A stretch of 64,000 nucleotides of DNA from Clostridia bacterium. GTDB lineage: Bacteria > Bacillota > Clostridia > Lachnospirales > Anaerotignaceae. The notes under the pieces were generated by a model. The model was not told the DNA's origin. It searched no databases and saw only the letters and a program-made list of their open reading frames with translations. Below are positions 15,501 through 24,491 of the stretch, piece after piece; within the stretch, counting starts at the first letter, position 1, and the number at the start of each line of letters is the position of its first letter. The position numbers and the translations under genes are program-made. The stretch spans positions 62,001 to 126,000 of the forward strand of contig JALCQR010000009.1 in assembly GCA_022651385.1 (NCBI GenBank), given 5' to 3'.

Positions 15501-15698
15501 ATATAACTGCAATAAAATATTATGATAGGTATAAATAAACTTCAACAGTGATTTTTTATTTATTCTCCGCAATTTCTTTCCGAGTCTTACGACAGGTATT
15601 TCACCGTTTTTAATCAGCTCGTACAGCGTATTTTTTGATATTCCTAAAATCTCCATTACCTCTTTTGAAGTTAAAATGTCAGGGTATTCATCCAGCAT
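15459..15698 (-). CDS. Excisionase-like MerR-type HTH protein
   Basis: A 79-residue DNA-binding protein. Residues 8-50 (ILTSKEVMEILGISKNTLYELI then PVVRLGKKLRRINKKSLLKF) form the helix-turn-helix of the excisionase/DNA-binding family that accompanies integrases. The last 25 residues are basic and hydrophobic and may be an extension into neighbouring DNA. The ribosome site AGGAGG lies inside an inverted repeat AAAACC...GGTTTT, so translation may be damped by RNA structure. No integrase is adjacent, suggesting a remnant of a mobile element. Confidence 0.7.
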   Translation of the reverse strand: MLDEYPDILTSKEVMEILGISKNTLYELIKNGEIPVVRLGKKLRRINKKSLLKFIYTYHNILLQLYLFRKKELHCKYNK

Positions 15699-16018
15699 AA
15701 GAAAACCTCCTTTTAGGTTTTCTTTATTTTTTTATACCCTTGTTTGTTTCTCATGTTTTTGAAGCCATTAATCACTATGAAATAAAACGCTGTTGATTTT
15801 TCTAGGCTTATTGCTGATGTTATTGAAAAATCTAAAAAAGATGACCTAGATAAGTAATTGTATAGAATAAAGCCTTCAAGATGCCGACACGTTTTTGAAG
15901 ATTTTATTGCAATGAGTTACTGAAAAAGAAAAACTATATAAAAAAAGCAATATAAATTTGCCAAATAATGCAACTTATTGAAATAAAATTATCAAATAAA
16001 CAAGTTTTTAATAGATTA

Positions 16019-16046
16019 TTGACAAAAAATATGCTTTATGTATAAT
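16019..16046 (+). promoter_or_regulatory. Promoter of the tad locus
   Basis: TTGACA, 16 bases, TATAAT; the transcript would begin about 75 bases before the riboswitch. The 15699-16018 stretch before it holds no supported gene, only A+T-rich sequence with short stop-filled frames. Confidence 0.8.
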
Positions 16047-16125
16047 AAATTATATATATAAGATTTGTAGTTTACTGAACGTAAAGTCTATTATTTAAAA
16101 TTAAATATTTCGTGATGTTTTTTTA

Positions 16126-16225
16126 AAGGCATAATTGTTGAAAGACAATGACGCAAAGCTATAGGGGCTAAGGTGATATTATCGCTATGCTAGCCAGTTG
16201 CAGAAACTTTAAAATTACGGCATGT
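16126..16225 (+). promoter_or_regulatory. Cyclic di-GMP-I (GEMM-I) riboswitch
   Basis: The hairpin ATTGTT-GAAA-GACAAT (GNRA tetraloop) is followed by the signature GACGCAAAGC, then a second stem with GGGGCTAAGG on one side and TGCTAGCC on the other (tetraloop-receptor side), then AGTTGC. These are the aptamer landmarks of the GEMM-I class. A strong terminator starts 19 bases later, and CTATAGGGG in the aptamer (from 16159) can pair with CTCCTATAG in the terminator 5' arm. This offers mutually exclusive folds and c-di-GMP control of the pilus genes at transcription. The direction (on or off) is not certain. Confidence 0.9.
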
Positions 16226-16243
16226 TTTTTGTGTTGGATTTTT

Positions 16244-16289
16244 TAGCGTGCTCCTATAGTTTGTATATAGGAGCACGCTATTTTTTATT
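16244..16289 (+). terminator. Riboswitch-controlled terminator
   Basis: A perfect 15-bp stem (TAGCGTGCTCCTATA / TATAGGAGCACGCTA), seven-base loop, then T6. It lies between the aptamer and the prepilin peptidase gene. Confidence 0.93.
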
Positions 16290-16308
16290 TTTAGATAAGG
16301 GGAATAAA

Positions 16309-16956
16309 ATGAATATTTTTATGATTATGATTTTTGGTATTTTGGGAATTTTTTTAGGAATTGCAATCAGACCAATATCAAAAGAAATTATTAGTTATAA
16401 AAGCAGACAGAAAACAGGTGAAAATCTGAATTTAGAAATAAACAAAAAAATTCAATTCTTTGCTACAATATTGAACAGTATTTTGTGGGCTTATGCAGGA
16501 AGTAGAATTGAAAATTTTTTTATAGCTATTTTAGTGTCTATGATTTTTACCGTTGCTATTATTATTTCGGTTATAGATATAAAAATACGATTGATTCCAA
16601 ATGAACTTGTGTTGTTAATGCTTTTTTTGGGAGTTGTTTTTCAAGTATTGTGTTTTGGTTGGCAAGCTCAACTTTATGCTTTGTTGTGTATGGTGGCAGT
16701 TGGTTTAGTTTTTATTATTACTGCTAAGGTTGTTGGTTTTGAACAGGTTGGTGCTGGCGATATTAAATTGGCAGCTACAATAGGATTAATACTGGGTTAT
16801 CCAAACATAATGATAGCTGTAACGGGAATGTGTGTAACATTATTTATATTTTGTGTCGGAGGATTGGTAATTAAAAAAATGGTTAAAAACAGTACATTTC
16901 CATTTGCTCCGTTTATTATGTTTGGTACAATTTTTACTTATGTTAATATTATTTAA
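16309..16956 (+). CDS. tadV: Prepilin peptidase TadV/CpaA (A24 family)
   Basis: A 215-residue polytopic aspartic peptidase with about six membrane segments. The two catalytic aspartates are in IDIKIRLIPN and in the GxGD motif VGAGDIKLAA. It removes the leader of Flp pilin and TadE-like pseudopilins at the cytoplasmic face. ATG 16309 was chosen for its AAGGGG site; the longer frame upstream would run through the terminator stem. First gene of the pilus locus. Confidence 0.9.
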   Translation: MNIFMIMIFGILGIFLGIAIRPISKEIISYKSRQKTGENLNLEINKKIQFFATILNSILWAYAGSRIENFFIAILVSMIFTVAIIISVIDIKIRLIPNELVLLMLFLGVVFQVLCFGWQAQLYALLCMVAVGLVFIITAKVVGFEQVGAGDIKLAATIGLILGYPNIMIAVTGMCVTLFIFCVGGLVIKKMVKNSTFPFAPFIMFGTIFTYVNII

Positions 16957-17000
16957 AAAATTTAATGATACTTAGGTATCCTTAAAATAAACAAAATAAT

Positions 17001-17095
17001 GATAAGAGACAATGACGGGAGAAACCGTAGAGAAAGGAGGATATTTTTATCTTCTACGATAATCAGGGGATAAAATTTTGTTGCTAATTTTATAT
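17001..17095 (+). other. Structured leader of the Flp pilin mRNA
   Basis: An inverted repeat CGTAGA...TCTACG and a second perfect hairpin ATAAAATT-TTGTTGCT-AATTTTAT lie just before the pilin ribosome site. AGACAATGACG (17007-17017) repeats 11 bases of the upstream c-di-GMP riboswitch (16143-16153), but the GCAAAGC signature is missing, so I do not call it a riboswitch. The structures may stabilise pilin mRNA. Confidence 0.45.
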
Positions 17096-17112
17096 AAAAA
17101 GGAGGAAGTATT

Positions 17113-17274
17113 ATGAAAAAATTATTTGCTTGGTTAGAAAAAGAAGAAAGTGGTCAGGGTATGGTGGAATACGGTTTAATTATTGCAGCAATTGCAGTGG
17201 TTGCTATTGTTACATTAACACCTTTGGGAGGACAAGTTGCGGCTATGTTTACAACAATTGGGGCTAGTCTTTAA
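17113..17274 (+). CDS. flp: Flp-type pilin
   Basis: A 53-residue type IVb pilin, the major subunit of the tad pilus. The leader MKKLFAWLEKEESG is cut after Gly14, leaving QGMVEYGLIIAAIAVVAIV, which fits the Flp rule G|XXXXEY followed by a hydrophobic helix that anchors the subunit and later forms the fibre core. AAAAGGAGGAA precedes the start, consistent with high expression. The remaining 126 bases before the next gene hold an imperfect inverted repeat but no clear terminator. Confidence 0.93.
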   Translation: MKKLFAWLEKEESGQGMVEYGLIIAAIAVVAIVTLTPLGGQVAAMFTTIGASL

Positions 17275-17400
17275 TTCATCTTCCGAATTAAGAAGCTTTA
17301 TTTGCGGAAATGTTAGGGAAGATTCCATTGGGTCTGACGTTTGATTTGTTAAAAGAAATATTTCCGACAATATAAAGTGGTTGGAGAGGTGGTGGGGCAG

Positions 17401-17784
17401 TTGCATCTTAAAAATGAAAAGGGTCAGGCAATGGTAGAATTTGCATTGGTATTGCCTATTCTCTTACTTGTTTTTTGTGGGATTTGTGAATTTGGGTATA
17501 TATTTTCAAATCAAATTCTTGTAAACAATGCCTGCAGAGAAGTGGCAAGATATGCAGCTGTCCATTATCAAGATGATGGCTTAACCTCGGTTGAAACTCA
17601 AGCTACAACTATAGTGGGAAATTATTCAAGTGATTTTAGTGTAGCAATTACGACACCGGAATCGGAACAAATTAAAGTTGATATTACTATGAAAGTAGCA
17701 TTAATTACGCCGTTCTTTGAGTTTTTAAACGATGGGAACGGCTGTATAGATTTAAATGCAGAATGTACTATGAGGATGGAATAA
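17401..17784 (+). CDS. tadE: TadE-like pseudopilin
   Basis: A 127-residue minor pilin-like protein. Right after the short basic leader comes GQAMVEFALVLPILLLVFCGICEF, the TadE/TadF processing site and membrane helix with the conserved glutamate; about 100 exported residues follow. TTG 17401 was chosen because GGAGAGGTGG lies nine bases upstream; GTG 17377 is possible. It is probably cleaved by the prepilin peptidase and helps start pilus assembly. Confidence 0.8.
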   Translation: MHLKNEKGQAMVEFALVLPILLLVFCGICEFGYIFSNQILVNNACREVARYAAVHYQDDGLTSVETQATTIVGNYSSDFSVAITTPESEQIKVDITMKVALITPFFEFLNDGNGCIDLNAECTMRME

Positions 17785-17815
17785 AAAAGCTTATTAGGTT
17801 TGGGGATGCTAAATA

Positions 17816-18511
17816 TTGAAAAAAGTAAAAATATTTGCGTTATTTGTAGCAGTATTGACTTCGGCATTAATGTTTGTTTTTTTAAACTCTCTTAATGATA
17901 ATGATAAAGTTGAAAAAACAGAAGTTTTTGTTGCAACACAAACTATACCGGTGGAAACTCCGATTACGCAATCTATGTTTACGTTAACTCAATTGCCTGA
18001 TGAAGCTATATTAGATGGTGTGATTACGGATTCATCCTTAATAATAGGAAAAGTTGCAAATTGTGAAATTGTTGCCGGTGAGCAAATTATTCAATCAAAA
18101 CTTTTAACAGTAGGTGATGTTAATAGTGCTACATTGGGTTATACTTTAGAACCCGGAATGAGGGCTGTTACAATTGCTGTAGACGGAGTTTCGGGCATTG
18201 GATATATGATTGAACCGGGTAATCATGTCGATATAATTGCTCAATATAATCATGATGAAACTGCTTTTACAAAATTAATTGTTCAAAATGTTGTTGTTTT
18301 GGCAATTGATTCTGATTTATCAAATGATGAAAATACTACAGATAAAGACGAGTCATATTCAACTATTACACTCCAAGGTACTCCAGAACAGGTTATGGAG
18401 ATTAGATTTTATGAATATACGGGTCGTCTTTCTGCTATCTTAAGATCGCCGTTGGATGAGGAAATTATAGATTTGCCGATTAAGCAATTTGAAACAAGTG
18501 ACGAAACTTAA
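17816..18511 (+). CDS. cpaB: CpaB/RcpC-like pilus assembly protein (SAF domain)
   Basis: A 231-residue protein with an N-terminal membrane anchor (about 4-22) followed by a SAF domain (about 36-100, VFVATQTIPVETPITQSMF... and AGEQIIQSKL) and the RcpC-type region with VDGVSGIGYMIEPGNHVDII. In Gram-negative tad systems this protein helps secretin function; in this secretin-free locus it probably works at the outer face of the membrane or in the wall. TTG start with GGGGATG upstream. Confidence 0.85.
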   Translation: MKKVKIFALFVAVLTSALMFVFLNSLNDNDKVEKTEVFVATQTIPVETPITQSMFTLTQLPDEAILDGVITDSSLIIGKVANCEIVAGEQIIQSKLLTVGDVNSATLGYTLEPGMRAVTIAVDGVSGIGYMIEPGNHVDIIAQYNHDETAFTKLIVQNVVVLAIDSDLSNDENTTDKDESYSTITLQGTPEQVMEIRFYEYTGRLSAILRSPLDEEIIDLPIKQFETSDET

Positions 18512-18550
18512 AAGTTACTTAAAATGATTGCTAAAAAAGGGGTACGAAAA

Positions 18551-19777
18551 ATGAAAATTAACATTATGATTATCAGCAAATTTGAAAACAAAATAGAAGA
18601 AGTAAAAAACCTGATTATCGACGAAGAACTTGTTGTTGTTGGTGCGGCACCGGGAGGTTCACAAACTTTAGATAAAATTGAAAACTTATCCCCGGATGTA
18701 GTTATTATGTTTCTTGATACTCAAGGCGGAGACGTGCTAAATTTAACTGAACGTATTATTTTGCATAAACCAAGAACCCATGTAATTTTGTTAGTAGAAT
18801 ATATGGAAGTAGATATTTTACAAAAAGCAAATAAAGCAGGTGCTCACAATGTTATAGAATTTCCAAAATCCCCAAAAGAATTTGCAGAGTATATAAAATC
18901 TGTTCATTACAACGAAATGATACGTATAAACTCTTTGAACGAAAATCAAAATATCGCATGGACGTCAAGAGTTGTTACAGTTTTCGGGGCTAAGGGTGGA
19001 TTAGGTAAAACAACAATTGCAACAAATCTTGCTGTCAAATTGGCAGAACAAAAGAAAAAAGTTGCACTCATTGATTTGGATTTGCAATTTGGAGATATTC
19101 ATGTGTTTTTAGATATAGAACCTGCAGATACCATATCTGAATTGGCTCAGCAAGTGTTTACCCCCAATATTGATTCGGTAAGAAGTTATATGACTGTACA
19201 TTCCAGCGGTGTTCATGTTTTGTGTGCACCTAAAAGTCCCGAGTATGCTGAATTGGTTTCGGCTGAAAAAGTGCAAAGTTTGCTTAGTATTTTGCGTACC
19301 TATTACGATTATGTGATTATAGACACACCGCCTTATTTTAGTGATGTAACAATTACTGCTATAGAGGCATCTTCCACAATTCTTTTTGTTACAGGTCTTG
19401 ATATATCCATTTTGAAAAATTCTAAATTAAGCCTTTCGCTTATGGACTCTTTACAACAAAGAGATAAAGTTAGACTTATTGTTAATCGTGCTGTAGATAT
19501 TAGTTCTATTACTATTGCAGATGTTCAAAAAATAATCGGATGCCCCATATGGGCAAAAATACCCAGTGATTACAAGGTAGCGGTTACTGCGCTTAACCGG
19601 GGAATTCCTTTTGTTATTAGTTCGGCGGGAAGCAAACTTAGTCAGTCAATTAATAAAGTTGCCAAAGCTTTAATATCAGGAGCAGATGATATAGGTATTC
19701 AATGTATTGATGATAAAAAGATACATAAAAGACGAAAGTTATTTGGATTTCTTAGAAAAAAGAATGAGTATATTTAA
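18551..19777 (+). CDS. cpaE: CpaE/TadZ-like ATPase with receiver-like domain
   Basis: A 408-residue protein. Residues 1-125 resemble a response-regulator receiver fold (INIMIISKFENKIEE..., DVVIMFLDTQGGD). Residues about 135-380 are a MinD/ParA-type ATPase with the deviant Walker A GAKGGLGKTT and the sequence YDYVIIDTPPYFSD. TadZ/CpaE proteins place the pilus machine, often at a pole. ATG 18551 has AAGGGGT upstream; the frame from 18524 lacks a site. Spacing to cpaF is 14 bases. Confidence 0.88.
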   Translation: MKINIMIISKFENKIEEVKNLIIDEELVVVGAAPGGSQTLDKIENLSPDVVIMFLDTQGGDVLNLTERIILHKPRTHVILLVEYMEVDILQKANKAGAHNVIEFPKSPKEFAEYIKSVHYNEMIRINSLNENQNIAWTSRVVTVFGAKGGLGKTTIATNLAVKLAEQKKKVALIDLDLQFGDIHVFLDIEPADTISELAQQVFTPNIDSVRSYMTVHSSGVHVLCAPKSPEYAELVSAEKVQSLLSILRTYYDYVIIDTPPYFSDVTITAIEASSTILFVTGLDISILKNSKLSLSLMDSLQQRDKVRLIVNRAVDISSITIADVQKIIGCPIWAKIPSDYKVAVTALNRGIPFVISSAGSKLSQSINKVAKALISGADDIGIQCIDDKKIHKRRKLFGFLRKKNEYI

Positions 19778-19791
19778 AGGAGGGGAAAAGA

Positions 19792-21159
19792 ATGGGCTTA
19801 CTTGAAAAACTTGAGAAACAAAAATTAAAACAGCACAATACTGAAGTTTCTACAGAAAGTGAGCAAAAAGTTACAAAAAGTAATCCTTCCCCTTTTGTAG
19901 ATGAATATTATGAATTAAAAGAAAAAGTTCATGCTGGAGTTATTGAACTGATTAATCACGAGGTTGCTAACGGAAATGATGTTGCTGAAAATCAAAAAGA
20001 ATATTTATTGAAATCTATAGAAGGTTTGATAAATGCAAATAGTACTGGAATTTCAAGAGCAGAGCGGCTGCGAATTCAAAAGGAAATTTATAATAATGTT
20101 GTTGGACTTGGTCCTTTGGAACCTCTTTTGGAAGACCCGGATATAAGTGAAATTATGGTTAACGGACCATATAACGTATACATAGAGCGACGAGGAAAGC
20201 TTGAACTTAGTTCTACAGTTTTCAAAGATAACGAACAATTGTTAAATATTATTACTCGTATTGTTACTTCGGTGGGCAGACGTATTGATGAAGCAAGTCC
20301 AATGGTAGATGCAAGGCTTTTAGACGGTTCTCGTGTTAACGCAGTAATTCCGCCTATCGTACTTAACGGTCCAACTTTGACTATACGTAAGTTTTCTAAA
20401 AATGCGTTGAAAGCAAGTGATTTAGTAAAAAAATCATCATTATCGCCAATGATGGTTTCATTTTTAGAAGCATGTGTAAGAGGAAAGTTAAACATTATTG
20501 TTTCAGGAGGAACAGGCAGCGGTAAAACTACATTATTAAATATTTTATCTGGGTTTATACCTGACACTGAAAGAATTGTTACAATCGAGGATGCAGCAGA
20601 ACTCCAGCTAAGACAGAACCATGTAGTAACCATGGAAAGCCGTGCTGCAAACTTGGAAGGCGTAGGTCAGATTACTATAAGAGAATTAGTTCGTAATGCA
20701 TTGCGTATGCGTCCAGACAGAATAGTAGTTGGTGAAGTAAGATCTGGTGAGACGTTGGATATGCTTCAGGCTATGAATACGGGACATGACGGATCTTTGA
20801 CAACAGCGCATGCGAATTCACCCAGAGATTTAATGTCCAGATTGGAAACTATGGTTCTTATGTCAGGAATGGAATTACCAATTAAAGCTATTAGAGAACA
20901 GGTGTCATCTGCTTTAGATCTTGTTGTTCAGCAAGCGAGGCTAAGAGATGGTTCACGTAAGATTATTAACATTTCTCAGGTAGTAGGTATGGAAGGCGAT
21001 ACTATAACTTTGCAAGACCTCTTTGTTTTTAAACAAAAAGGATTGGATTCGGCAGGGAATATAATAGGAGATTTTGTTTCAACGGGAATACGTCCCACAT
21101 TCTTGGAAAAATTGTCATCGAACGGAGTTCTTGTTAAGGATGATTGGTTTAAGAGGTGA
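19792..21159 (+). CDS. cpaF: TadA/CpaF secretion ATPase
   Basis: A 455-residue hexameric ATPase of the type II/IV secretion family that powers pilus assembly. Walker A is SGGTGSGKTT (about 238-247), the Asp box is IVTIEDAAELQL, Walker B is RPDRIVVGEVRSGE and the His box is GHDGSLTTAHANSPRD. Length and order are typical of CpaF. AAGGAGGGG precedes the start. Confidence 0.95.
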   Translation: MGLLEKLEKQKLKQHNTEVSTESEQKVTKSNPSPFVDEYYELKEKVHAGVIELINHEVANGNDVAENQKEYLLKSIEGLINANSTGISRAERLRIQKEIYNNVVGLGPLEPLLEDPDISEIMVNGPYNVYIERRGKLELSSTVFKDNEQLLNIITRIVTSVGRRIDEASPMVDARLLDGSRVNAVIPPIVLNGPTLTIRKFSKNALKASDLVKKSSLSPMMVSFLEACVRGKLNIIVSGGTGSGKTTLLNILSGFIPDTERIVTIEDAAELQLRQNHVVTMESRAANLEGVGQITIRELVRNALRMRPDRIVVGEVRSGETLDMLQAMNTGHDGSLTTAHANSPRDLMSRLETMVLMSGMELPIKAIREQVSSALDLVVQQARLRDGSRKIINISQVVGMEGDTITLQDLFVFKQKGLDSAGNIIGDFVSTGIRPTFLEKLSSNGVLVKDDWFKR

Positions 21160-21169
21160 GGTTTAAAAT

Positions 21170-22117
21170 ATGTTGCTTTACATAATTATATTTATGACGG
21201 CTGTTACCATATATTTTTTAATACTTTCATTTAAGAAACCTTCTGAAAAGGAAGTTGTAGGAGATAGAATTAAAAAATATCTTGATACTGAAAGTGTTTC
21301 AGATGTACAAGAAAAGTTTTTTGCTGAAAATCGTGAAACTATAAAGAAGAAAAAAAATAGAAAATTTAAAATAGAAAGTAAAGAATTGGGAGATTATTTG
21401 TTAATGTCTGGCATTAAACTTAGAGCTTCCGAATTTATTTATATTTGGTTGGCATGTACATATGTACCAATATTGGTGACTTTCTTTTTAGGAGCAAGTG
21501 TTGTTACGTCTATTGCCGCTGCAATCATAGGTTTTTGTATTCCGCCATTTTTTGTTCGAAAAGCATGGAAAAAACGTCAACAGGAGTTTATTAGACAGCT
21601 TGGTGAAGCATTGGTAATTATGAGCAATTGTATTAAAGCCGGTTTTTCATTTTTACAAGCTATGGAAAGTATTGCCGAAGATATGCAACCGCCTATATCT
21701 ACAGAGTTTTCCAGAACAATTAGAGAAATGCGTTTTGGAGTTACCAAAAACGTTGCACTTAATCATATGGTTGAGCGTGTTAAAAACGATGATTTAGGGT
21801 TGTTGGTTTCAGCGGTAATGACATCAGAACAAGTGGGAGGTAATTTATCAGAAATTTTGGATACTATTTCTGATACTATAAAAGATAGAATTCGTATTAA
21901 ACAGGAAGTACGTGTATTAACAGCACAGGGACGTATGTCAGGTATTGTAATCGGGTTACTTCCTGTTTTTATAATTTTGTTTTTAATGATTTTAAACCCA
22001 GATTATTTTATATCATTTTTTGAAAGCTTAATTGGAAAAATTATGTTGGGCATTTCTGTTTTTATGGAGCTTATTGGATTTTTTATTATAAATAAAATAG
22101 TAGATATTGAATATTGA
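21170..22117 (+). CDS. tadB: TadB, inner-membrane platform protein
   Basis: A 315-residue GspF-fold protein with an N-terminal membrane segment, a central pair (about 86-120) and C-terminal segments. The cytoplasmic GspF domain QRQLGEALVIMSNCIKAGFSFLQAMESIA is characteristic. With TadC it forms the membrane platform on which CpaF acts. Confidence 0.9.
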   Translation: MLLYIIIFMTAVTIYFLILSFKKPSEKEVVGDRIKKYLDTESVSDVQEKFFAENRETIKKKKNRKFKIESKELGDYLLMSGIKLRASEFIYIWLACTYVPILVTFFLGASVVTSIAAAIIGFCIPPFFVRKAWKKRQQEFIRQLGEALVIMSNCIKAGFSFLQAMESIAEDMQPPISTEFSRTIREMRFGVTKNVALNHMVERVKNDDLGLLVSAVMTSEQVGGNLSEILDTISDTIKDRIRIKQEVRVLTAQGRMSGIVIGLLPVFIILFLMILNPDYFISFFESLIGKIMLGISVFMELIGFFIINKIVDIEY

Positions 22118-22127
22118 GGTTGATAAT

Positions 22128-23072
22128 ATGATTGGTGTAATTGCTATTTTTTTTGGAATATTTGCTTTTTGTTGTATTATTATTGTTTTTAGAACTCATG
22201 GAGAACAGTATGATACAGTTCAAAGGCGTCTTATAAAAATAAATAATTCTACTCATGCAAATTTTCAACATGATGAGGAGTTAAGTCTGCCTTTTTTTAA
22301 ACGAATAATGAAATTGGCAATTAGGCCTTTTATGTTAAAAATCAGAAGAAGTATGACCAAAAATTCAAATACGAAGTCTATTTTTAATAAATTCAATAAT
22401 GAAAAATTAAAAAAAAATATATACAAATCGGGATTGTTATTAGAAGCTCATGAGTATCAAATGATTCGGATTTTTACAATATTAGGTTCAGGAGCAATTG
22501 GACATATTTTTGCTGTGTTATTAAATCAAAATTTTAAAAATGATATTTTATTTACTTTAGTAGGTTTTTATGTAGCTTATGCAATATTACGATTTCATCT
22601 TACAAGTAAAATAAGTAAAAGAAATAAAGCTATGGAACAACAACTGCCAGAAGTTTTAGATCTTTTAAGTGTTAATGTTGAGGCAGGACTGGGATTTGAA
22701 CAAGCGATACTTCATGTTACTGAAAATTTGAAAGGGCCTTTAGTGGATGAACTTACGATAACCTACAGAGAAATGTCAATGGGTAGGACAAAAAAAGATG
22801 CACTTGTAATTTTCGGAGAACGCTGCGATATTGATGAAGTAAAGACTTTTGTCGGTTCAATTGTTCAAGCAAGTGAACTTGGAATATCTATAAGAAATGT
22901 ATTAAGGGCACAGGCGGCTGCCATGCGACAAAGCAGACGTAATAAAATTGAAGAGAAGGCACAAAAGATTTCTATAAAAATATTGCTGCCTATGGTTATG
23001 TTTATTTTTCCTGTTATTTTTATTATTTTGATGGGACCGGCTATTGTAAAAATATTTGAACAGTTTGGGTGA
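22128..23072 (+). CDS. tadC: TadC, inner-membrane platform protein
   Basis: A 314-residue GspF-domain partner of TadB; QQLPEVLDLLSVNVEAGLGFEQAI and the C-terminal IKILLPMVMFIFPVIFIILMGP helix are typical. ATG 22128 follows GAGG ten bases after the tadB stop; TTG 22107 would overlap tadB. Confidence 0.9.
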   Translation: MIGVIAIFFGIFAFCCIIIVFRTHGEQYDTVQRRLIKINNSTHANFQHDEELSLPFFKRIMKLAIRPFMLKIRRSMTKNSNTKSIFNKFNNEKLKKNIYKSGLLLEAHEYQMIRIFTILGSGAIGHIFAVLLNQNFKNDILFTLVGFYVAYAILRFHLTSKISKRNKAMEQQLPEVLDLLSVNVEAGLGFEQAILHVTENLKGPLVDELTITYREMSMGRTKKDALVIFGERCDIDEVKTFVGSIVQASELGISIRNVLRAQAAAMRQSRRNKIEEKAQKISIKILLPMVMFIFPVIFIILMGPAIVKIFEQFG

Positions 23073-23413
23073 TGAATATGTTAGTGTATTGTAATAATAT
23101 TGTTTTGGCGGATAAAGTTGGCATTGCAAATAATTTTTTTAGGCGTTTTATTGGGCTTATGGGTAAGAAAAAACTTGATTTTGGAGAGGGCCTGCTTCTT
23201 TTAGGTACTCCTTCAATACATTGCTTTTTTATGAAAATAACTATTGACGCAATATATCTTTCAAAGGATATGAAAGTTTTAGGAGTTGAAACATTGAGGC
23301 CGTGGAGTATCGGAAAATATATTAAAAAAACTGCTCATGTTCTAGAGCTTGGAGAAGGAATAGCATCAAATGTAAAAGTTGGAGATACGATAGTTATAGA
23401 TAATGTGGCCTAA
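23072..23413 (+). CDS. DUF192 family protein
   Basis: A 113-residue protein of the DUF192 fold; RRFIGLMGKKKLDFGEGLLL, HCFFMKITIDAIYL and VLELGEGIA are the family landmarks. Function is unknown; members occur beside tad and type II secretion genes in several bacteria. The ATG overlaps the tadC stop (TGATG). An internal ATG at 23078 is an alternative start. Confidence 0.8.
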   Translation: MNMLVYCNNIVLADKVGIANNFFRRFIGLMGKKKLDFGEGLLLLGTPSIHCFFMKITIDAIYLSKDMKVLGVETLRPWSIGKYIKKTAHVLELGEGIASNVKVGDTIVIDNVA

Positions 23414-23428
23414 GAAGGTGAGAGTGCG

Positions 23429-24487
23429 ATGGTAGATAATACGAAAGACCTTGATGTAGTTGAAACATTAAGATTAAAAACAGAAGAAATTGATATGGAT
23501 CAATATTTAAAAACCAGACTTGGTGGATATACAAAAAAGTCTGTTTTGGAATACTTGAATATTTTGCGTAAACAACAGCAAGTAACAGCAGATACTTTTT
23601 ACAACAATTTGCAGACAGTATATAACGAAAAAGACGAATTGACCAAGATTAATAAATCGCTTCAGTATGAATTGAATAAAATTAAAATGGAGTACAAAAA
23701 TCTTAGTGAATCTATGACGGAAATGAAATTAGAAGATTTGGATTTTACAGCACAAGATGTTATTACATTGCAAAATGCAAATTCTGCCTTAGAGGAAAAT
23801 GTTAAGAAAATTGGTTTTGAAAAAGAATCTTTGGAGAACGAAATAATACGTCAAAAAAATTATATTGATGAATTAGAAGCACAACTAAAACAATCAAAAA
23901 GTGAGGTTATAGCAGTTAAAGAAATTGTTTCTACCAAAAAGCAAGAAGCAAAAGAGCTTCGAGATAAAATGATTGAACTTACTATTAATATAGAGAGTAA
24001 AGAAGAAGAAATTAAATATTTAAAAGCGTCACATGAAGAAGGGCAAATTGTTAAATTAAGAACAGATATAGAAGAATTAACAAATCAGATTATGACTCAA
24101 ACGGAAGTTAATGCTAGCCTTAATTCACAAATAAAGACAAGAACAAAAACTATTGATATTTTAACAGAAGAAACAGAATTGCAAAAACAGATGTTAGATG
24201 ATTTGAAAAGGACAGTTGAAGATTTTCAATACAAAAACGAAAAATTGTTATACGCAAATAAAGTTTTTACGGAACAACTCCAAGAGGTTCATACAAGATC
24301 TATAGAATTGATTAATGAAAAATCCTTTGTAACAGTGGAAAAAATTGATTTTCAAAGAAAATTGGATGAAGCTAATTCTAAAATAGCTATGATAGAGATG
24401 AAATTAAATAAAAAAGCAGTAATTGGAGAAATTAAGGAATTGCAAGAGATAGAAGAAAGGAAAGCATCAGTAGTACAGGAGAGCTAG
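23429..24487 (+). CDS. Long coiled-coil protein with DivIVA-like N-terminus
   Basis: A 352-residue soluble protein that is almost entirely heptad coiled coil from about residue 55 to 335. The start, MDQYLKTRLGGYTKKSVLEYLNIL, resembles the DivIVA/GpsB N-terminal motif (R-G-Y-x-x-x-x-V-x-x-x-L) that binds curved membrane. It lies in the tad operon between DUF192 and TadG genes. A scaffold that holds the pilus machine at a pole or septum, perhaps with CpaE, is a reasonable inference; no direct evidence. Confidence 0.6.
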   Translation: MVDNTKDLDVVETLRLKTEEIDMDQYLKTRLGGYTKKSVLEYLNILRKQQQVTADTFYNNLQTVYNEKDELTKINKSLQYELNKIKMEYKNLSESMTEMKLEDLDFTAQDVITLQNANSALEENVKKIGFEKESLENEIIRQKNYIDELEAQLKQSKSEVIAVKEIVSTKKQEAKELRDKMIELTINIESKEEEIKYLKASHEEGQIVKLRTDIEELTNQIMTQTEVNASLNSQIKTRTKTIDILTEETELQKQMLDDLKRTVEDFQYKNEKLLYANKVFTEQLQEVHTRSIELINEKSFVTVEKIDFQRKLDEANSKIAMIEMKLNKKAVIGEIKELQEIEERKASVVQES

Positions 24488-24491
24488 TATT

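Noticed and set aside
12301-16000. Complete prophage after tRNA-Ser
   Set aside because: No integrase, portal, capsid or tail genes and no second attachment site found in the window; only a small phage-like patch.
17001-17095. Second c-di-GMP riboswitch
   Set aside because: It shares AGACAATGACG with the first one but lacks GCAAAGC and the tetraloop receptor.
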